Assembly: GCA_937888765.1 (NCBI GenBank)
Contig: CALASU010000027.1
Coordinates: 1-10,649 of the forward strand
Length of the DNA: 10,649 nt
Direction: 5' to 3'
DNA from: an uncultured Clostridia bacterium
GTDB taxonomy: Bacteria > Bacillota > Clostridia > Lachnospirales > Anaerotignaceae
Made by a program: the position numbers and the translations under genes. Below are positions 7,544 to 10,649 of this stretch, in pieces. Below the pieces are notes generated by a model. It was not told where the DNA came from. It worked only from the letters and a program-made list of their open reading frames with translations, and did no database searches. The number at the start of each line of letters is the position of its first letter. Positions within the stretch are counted from its first letter, which is position 1.

Positions 7544-7873
7544 TTACTCCGCCTCCTCTTCTTTTGCTTTCTGATACAGTTTGCTCAGATACAGCAGACG
7601 ACCTTTATGGTGCAGTGTTACTACATGACACATAACCACTACCGCAAGGAAGCTAAGCAGTGTATACACCAGAGAAACGTCCATCAGAGATGTGGATTTC
7701 AGATAAATAGAAAGAATACAGATCACAGCTGTTGTCATCGTACCGATCATATTGATTGCAACGATACGGTCTGTAAATCTGGGGCCCTTTACTGCACGGA
7801 TGAACACCAGCATCATGCTGCAGGACAGCACACATAATGCAATTTCCAAAATAAAGTGCATGGTATCGCTCAT
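7544..7873 (-). CDS. mrpF: Na+/H+ antiporter subunit F
   Basis: This is a 109-residue protein with three predicted helices and the MnhF/MrpF signature: Arg26, the KGP at 29-31 and DRIVAIN at 35-41. It then has two further helices and an acidic tail (KEEEAE). MrpF (MbhB) is a small membrane subunit of the Mrp/Mbh module. The start overlaps the stop of mrpE by four bases (ATGA), typical of translational coupling. The C-terminal 25 residues are basic then acidic and probably face the cytosol. Confidence 0.93.
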   Translation of the reverse strand: MSDTMHFILEIALCVLSCSMMLVFIRAVKGPRFTDRIVAINMIGTMTTAVICILSIYLKSTSLMDVSLVYTLLSFLAVVVMCHVVTLHHKGRLLYLSKLYQKAKEEEAE

Positions 7874-8337
7874 TTTTTTCCCTCCAACCTTCTCAGCTGG
7901 TCTGCAAATACAGAATCATTCAGACCTTCGCCAAATTTACTCTTATCCAACGCCGCCACAACATAATCCCCATCTTCCAGCCCTGCTGTAAATGTGCCGG
8001 GTGTCAGTGTAATAGAATTTGCCAGCACTACCTGAGATACTTCACTTTCCAGATCTGTATGGAATGTTACAATCGCAGGTTCGATTTCCATTTTAGGAGA
8101 AAGAATGATGCGGAGTACATCTACATTAGCTTTGAAAATTTCCCAGAGCAGGACAAAAGCATATTTCAGATACAGCGGCAGATTTTTTACCAGCTGCAAT
8201 TCTCTTTTGTAGCTATATCCCATATATTTGGAAATAAACCAATACAGCCATGCACAGATGACAGCCCCGAACAGGAACACTTCCAGCGTGACTCTTCCAT
8301 TAAAAATGAACCAGAGCAATAACAATAAAACGTACAT
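7870..8337 (-). CDS. mrpE: Na+/H+ antiporter subunit E, first gene of the operon
   Basis: This 155-residue protein starts with two hydrophobic stretches (about 1-12 and 17-37). It then has a helix near 55-80 and a soluble C-terminal domain carrying the MrpE hallmark ANSITLTPGT at 106-115. The start is supported by AAAGGA seven bases upstream of the ATG. MrpE (MbhA) is a structural subunit of Mrp-type complexes. It is the first gene after the promoter at 8449-8477, and no gene lies between, so the whole Mrp/Mbh-like operon appears to be transcribed from there. In classical mrp operons mrpE comes fifth; here it leads, as in Mbh clusters. Confidence 0.93.
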   Translation of the reverse strand: MYVLLLLLWFIFNGRVTLEVFLFGAVICAWLYWFISKYMGYSYKRELQLVKNLPLYLKYAFVLLWEIFKANVDVLRIILSPKMEIEPAIVTFHTDLESEVSQVVLANSITLTPGTFTAGLEDGDYVVAALDKSKFGEGLNDSVFADQLRRLEGKK

Positions 8338-8380
8338 GAAACCATCCTTTCTGCAATCGCATTGTTCTTTTTATGTATGG

Positions 8381-8420
8381 AAAACATATGTTTTTTCTAT
8401 GGTAATTTTTTTACATAGAA
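8381..8420 (-). promoter_or_regulatory. Inverted repeats in the leader of the Mrp/Mbh-like operon
   Basis: Two adjacent dyads lie in the roughly 105-nt leader between the predicted transcription start and mrpE. Read on the minus strand, 8420-8395 can fold as TTCTATGTAA paired with TTACCATAGAA with one bulged C and a five-A loop. It is followed at 8394-8381 by the 14-base perfect palindrome AAAACATATGTTTT. Neither is followed by a U-run, so they are not terminators. They could be an operator, an RNA stability element or a cation-responsive leader. I recognise no known riboswitch class here. Confidence 0.4.
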
Positions 8421-8448
8421 CCACCATTTTCCATATTGCTCAATATAT

Positions 8449-8477
8449 ATTATCTAAGACGTACAGAAAATTGTCAA
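8449..8477 (-). promoter_or_regulatory. Sigma-A promoter of the Mrp/Mbh-like operon
   Basis: On the minus strand the -35 box TTGACA (8472-8477) is a perfect match to consensus. It is separated by exactly 17 bases from GATAAT (8449-8454), one base off the consensus -10. Transcription would begin near 8442, about 105 bases before the mrpE ATG. The sequence upstream is AT-rich with A and T tracts, which could act as an UP element. Confidence 0.75.
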
Positions 8478-8665
8478 GAGCATTAGCCGAAAGTCACAGA
8501 AGATTTCCTAACATTTTCTTAACATTTAAAATTATATGTATGTTTTCACCAAATTCTCACTTCAAATCAAAAAAAAATTGTTCTTCACATACAAAAAAAG
8601 TCTACCTTTTTCTTCCATAAAAATTTTGTCGTTTTGTAAAACTGGCGATTCTGTATAATACAAAT
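8478..8665. other. AT-rich intergenic stretch without a recognisable gene
   Basis: About 190 bases between the operon promoter and the terminator of the permease transcript. The sequence is rich in A and T tracts and shows no credible coding frame: open frames here lack a ribosome binding site and have no family resemblance. No RNA gene or repeat was recognised. Confidence 0.6.
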
Positions 8666-8706
8666 AAAAAAGGATGTATCCTGAATCAGAGGATACATCC
8701 TTTTTT
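8666..8706 (-). terminator. Intrinsic terminator after the amino acid permease (symmetrical)
   Basis: The 10-bp perfect stem GGATGTATCC (8672-8681) with GGATACATCC (8691-8700) has a 9-base loop and is flanked by six A and six T. On the minus strand it ends in a long U-run. It would stop transcripts from the permease before they reach the Mrp/Mbh promoter. Because it is symmetrical it would also work on the plus strand, although no plus-strand gene was found nearby. Confidence 0.88.
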
Positions 8707-8752
8707 ATTTTGAGAAGGTCTATACTCTTCTTGTTTTCGGGGCTTTCGTTTA

Positions 8753-8776
8753 CGGTTCCGCTTTAAAGCGGAACCG
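8753..8776. repeat. 24-bp perfect palindrome
   Basis: The half-site CGGTTCCGCTTT is followed immediately by its exact reverse complement. Beyond a 3x3 mismatch, a further four pairs (TCGT at 8746-8749 with ACGA at 8780-8783) can form. No U-run follows on either strand, so it is not an intrinsic terminator. It lies in the 3' region of the permease transcript. It could be a repeated extragenic palindrome, part of a small mobile-type repeat, or a protein binding site. Confidence 0.8.
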
Positions 8777-8806
8777 ATTACGATACGCCTTTGTTAGGGA
8801 ATTATA

Positions 8807-8854
8807 ATAGGAAGCGTTGCGCAATGCCTTCGATAGCCCTCAGGCATCGCCTAT
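8807..8854. repeat. Imperfect inverted repeat between permease stop and terminator
   Basis: ATAGG (8807-8811) and CCTAT (8850-8854) enclose GCAATGCC (8821-8828) and GGCATCGC (8843-8850). The latter two pair over eight positions with one G-U, leaving a 14-base loop and a bulge on one side. The outer and inner arms share one base. Together with the palindrome at 8753-8776 it suggests a non-coding, possibly dispersed element of about 130 bases (about 8730-8860). No coding role is supported. Confidence 0.45.
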
Positions 8855-8885
8855 ATGCTTAAAACAAAATGTTGTAGTACACTTA

Positions 8886-10202
8886 TTATTTCTTGCAGAA
8901 GATTGCTCTTACGGGCAGACCGAGCAGTACCAGAACAATACCGCCTGCAGCTACCATTGTTGTACCCATACCGCACATGAACAGCTGGTTGATCAGAACG
9001 TAGCAGCCGGAGATAATGGAGATCAGGGGAATGATGGGATACAGAGGTACTTTGTATGTACGTTCTACATCGGGAGCCTGTTTTCTGTAAGCCATAACTG
9101 CTGCAAATGTCAGTGTGTAGAATACCCAGCCTACGAATGTACCCAGGTTTGTCAGCAGGTCGAACTGACCGGACAGCGCATAGATTGCACCCAGACCTGC
9201 AATCAGGAAGATGCAGTTTACGGGAACGCCTGTGCCGGAGATTTTGGACAGTGCTTTGCTGCAAGGCAGGTCGCCCTGTTCAGCCATGTAGTATGCTGTA
9301 CGAGAGCCAGCCAGGATAAAGCCGTTACAAGCACCGCCGGCAGAAATCATGATACCAACGGATACGAATTTACCACCCATATCACCGAAGATTTCCATAG
9401 CTACTGCAGAAGCGGGAGATTCCAGATTCATCATTACGTCAGCAGGCAGTACCCACAGGTAAGCCAGGTTGATGATTACATAAACTGCCATGATCATTGC
9501 TACACCGCCAACGATCGCTTTAGGCAGGTCTTTACCGGGGTTTTTCATTTCGCCGGCGATTGCACCTACATTTGTCCAGCCTTCGAATGCGAACAGAACT
9601 GCGATCATCAGCTGACCCATTACGGAACCCATGGACAGACCTTCACCCAGCATGGGATCGAAAATAGGGTTACCATTACCTCTGATAAAACCGAAAATCA
9701 TGATCAGTACCAAAGGAACCAGTTTTGCTACTGTAAACAGGGACTGTGCTGCACCGCCAACTTTAGCACCCATACAGTTCAGTGCTGTCATAAGGATGAT
9801 ACATGCCAGAGCTACGGGAATAACCATACCGTCGCCTACGAACAGTTTTGCCTGGTTTGCTACAGCTACTGCCAGAGCAGCTACCAGACCGGGGTAGAAT
9901 ACTACTGTCTGCATCCAGCCGCACAGGAAGCCGGCTTTTTCACCGAATACTCTTTTCAGGTATACAGGCATACCGCCTGTTTCAGGCATCAGGATTGCGA
10001 TTTCTGCGAATGTCATAGCCGCACACAGACACATCAGAGATGTTACGATCCATGCTACGATTGCCAGACCGGGTGCACCGGCTGTTGCTGTGTACATTGC
10101 TGTGGGTTTGAAGAATACACCGGAACCGATAACGCAGCCTACTACTGTCGCCATTGCTGCGCCCATGCCGAGCTCTTTCTTCATTTCATTGTTGTTGCTC
10201 AT
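8886..10202 (-). CDS. APC-superfamily amino acid permease (LAT/SteT-like), glycine-riboswitch controlled
   Basis: This is a 438-residue membrane protein with about 12 helices. TM1 carries the unwound APC motif GCVIGSGVF at 22-30. The AEIAILMPETGG stretch lies near 66-77. TM6 has FAFEGW at 204-209, followed by the EMKNPGKDLP loop (218-227). TM8 ends in SRTAYYMAEQGDLP, as in L-amino-acid-transporter-type exchangers such as SteT. It should carry small neutral amino acids; the leader riboswitch points to glycine, possibly with serine, alanine or threonine. The start at 10202 is chosen because AAGGAG lies 12 bases upstream. The in-frame ATG at 10274 sits inside the terminator hairpin and would add a non-family N-terminus. 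The gene is transcribed alone and ends before the terminator at 8666-8706. The substrate is inferred, not visible in the protein. Confidence 0.92.
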   Translation of the reverse strand: MSNNNEMKKELGMGAAMATVVGCVIGSGVFFKPTAMYTATAGAPGLAIVAWIVTSLMCLCAAMTFAEIAILMPETGGMPVYLKRVFGEKAGFLCGWMQTVVFYPGLVAALAVAVANQAKLFVGDGMVIPVALACIILMTALNCMGAKVGGAAQSLFTVAKLVPLVLIMIFGFIRGNGNPIFDPMLGEGLSMGSVMGQLMIAVLFAFEGWTNVGAIAGEMKNPGKDLPKAIVGGVAMIMAVYVIINLAYLWVLPADVMMNLESPASAVAMEIFGDMGGKFVSVGIMISAGGACNGFILAGSRTAYYMAEQGDLPCSKALSKISGTGVPVNCIFLIAGLGAIYALSGQFDLLTNLGTFVGWVFYTLTFAAVMAYRKQAPDVERTYKVPLYPIIPLISIISGCYVLINQLFMCGMGTTMVAAGGIVLVLLGLPVRAIFCKK

Positions 10203-10261
10203 CTTATTTTTCCACTCCTTCTTTTTTCCATTTTTACCATAAAACGCCATATTTTGAGTAC

Positions 10262-10305
10262 AAAAAAAGGACATACAGCTACGCTAACTCTTAGCCTGTA
10301 TATCC
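10262..10305 (-). terminator. Riboswitch expression platform: intrinsic terminator upstream of the permease
   Basis: On the minus strand GGATATACAG (10305-10296) pairs with CTGTATGTCC (10278-10269) over ten positions with one G-U. A small inner GCTAA/TTAGC stem lies in the loop, and seven U follow (10268-10262). The 5' arm begins exactly where the closing helix of aptamer II ends. The arm CTGTAT could also pair with a second ATACAG copy at 10312-10307, which lies in that closing helix. This offers a way to couple ligand binding to termination. Confidence 0.8.
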
Positions 10306-10500
10306 TCTGTATCTCTACCTGAAAGCATTACTTCTACGGCGGCCTGGTAAAATCAAGCACTTTCCAGAGTTCCATCCATAAAAGGTCTTTGTACCTGAAA
10401 GTTTCTCAAAAGGACGGCTCTTCCTTTTAATTGCTCCATCGGTTTTCCTCGAAGAAAAAAATGATTGTATGTATGATTGCGAGGAAATCTCCCTTTTACT
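10305..10500 (-). promoter_or_regulatory. Tandem glycine riboswitch (two aptamers)
   Basis: On the minus strand, aptamer I (10500-10378) is closed by GTAAAAGG with CCTTTTAT and contains the core ACCGATGGAGCAAT (10443-10430). It has a long AT-rich hairpin (CCTCG...CGAGG), an AAAAGGA/TCCTTTT hairpin, and CTTTCAGGTACAAAGACC at its 3' side. Aptamer II (10369-10305) is closed by CTCTG with CAGAG. It has GGAAAG near the start, the core GCCGCCGTAGAAGTAAT, and CTTTCAGGTAGAGATACAGAG at its end. The short linker between the two and the repeated CTTTCAGGTA are typical of the tandem glycine class (gcvT family). It controls a transporter here, not glycine cleavage genes. Whether glycine switches the permease on or off cannot be decided by eye. 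Confidence 0.85.
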
Positions 10501-10534
10501 TCAACTGGCTCTATGCACTTTTTATTACGGTCTT

Positions 10535-10563
10535 ATTATACTTTGTTGTCAAAATTTTGTCAA
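10535..10563 (-). promoter_or_regulatory. Consensus sigma-A promoter of the permease leader
   Basis: On the minus strand TTGACA (10558-10563), a 17-base spacer and TATAAT (10535-10540) match both consensus boxes perfectly. Transcription should start near 10528, giving a leader of about 325 nt before the permease ATG. Such a strong promoter fits a gene whose output is limited by a riboswitch. The remaining bases up to 10649 are AT-rich and show no gene. Confidence 0.88.
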
Positions 10564-10649
10564 TAGTTTCGGTAAAATTTAATACTTTTTTCGACAAAAG
10601 AAAATCACTGAATTATATCAATCGCCAATTTAATTTTTTTAATCTTATA

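Noticed and set aside
5682..8337. Classical mrpABCDEFG antiporter operon
   Set aside because: There is no full-length MrpA, mrpE-F-G come first, and the MrpA tail is split into a DUF4040 gene and an MbhE-MbhF fusion. The Mbh-type layout fits better.
10203..10274. Longer permease start at 10274
   Set aside because: The ATG lies in the 3' arm and U-run of the terminator hairpin, with no ribosome binding site. The extra 24 residues are polar and unlike family N-termini. The ATG at 10202 has AAGGAG upstream.
8817..10322. A 501-codon open frame on the plus strand
   Set aside because: It lies antisense to the permease and its riboswitch terminator. Its composition is like other shadow frames, with no domain and no plausible start signal.
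10557..10585. Possible divergent plus-strand promoter (TTGTCA, 17 bases, TAATAC)
   Set aside because: The boxes are weaker than those of the minus-strand promoter they overlap. AT-rich DNA gives such matches by chance, and no plus-strand gene starts before the window ends.

Overview
The window looks like a piece of a Clostridia (Firmicutes) genome, probably Lachnospirales-like. The reasons are strong AAGGAGG-type ribosome binding sites, consensus sigma-A promoters with 17-base spacers, a tandem glycine riboswitch with an intrinsic terminator, and moderate-GC coding sequence with AT-rich gaps. All genes seen lie on the minus strand, so the window is best read from right to left. No species can be named from sequence alone.

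Right part (8666-10563): a perfect -35/-10 promoter drives a leader of about 325 nt. The leader contains two glycine riboswitch aptamers and a terminator hairpin. It is followed by an APC/LAT-type amino acid permease of 438 residues. A 3' region with two non-coding inverted-repeat elements leads to a strong, symmetrical intrinsic terminator at 8666-8706.

Middle and left part (1-8477): a second sigma-A promoter starts one long operon with overlapping or nearly touching genes. The order is MrpE, MrpF, MrpG, a DUF4040/MbhD-type protein, a fused MbhE-MbhF(MrpB) protein, an MrpC/NuoK-type protein, and then four large NuoL/M/N-MrpD-type subunits in a row. This is the order of the Mrp-derived membrane module of Mbh/Mbs/Mbx-type complexes (A-B-C-D-E-F-G-H), not the order of a classical mrpABCDEFG antiporter operon. 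The module should exchange Na+ and H+ across the membrane, either alone or as the ion-pumping arm of a redox complex whose catalytic subunits are not in the window. The run of four large subunits, two of them clear tandem paralogues, is the most unusual biological feature.

Extreme left end (1 to about 330): the fourth large subunit stops matching its family after about residue 278. The same open frame then runs into a short MreD-like stretch and then an unmistakable PriA C-terminal segment with higher GC and different codon choice. Short repeats of ATCCTGCTG sit at both joins. This is most simply an assembly or amplification chimera. What really lies downstream of the operon therefore cannot be read here.
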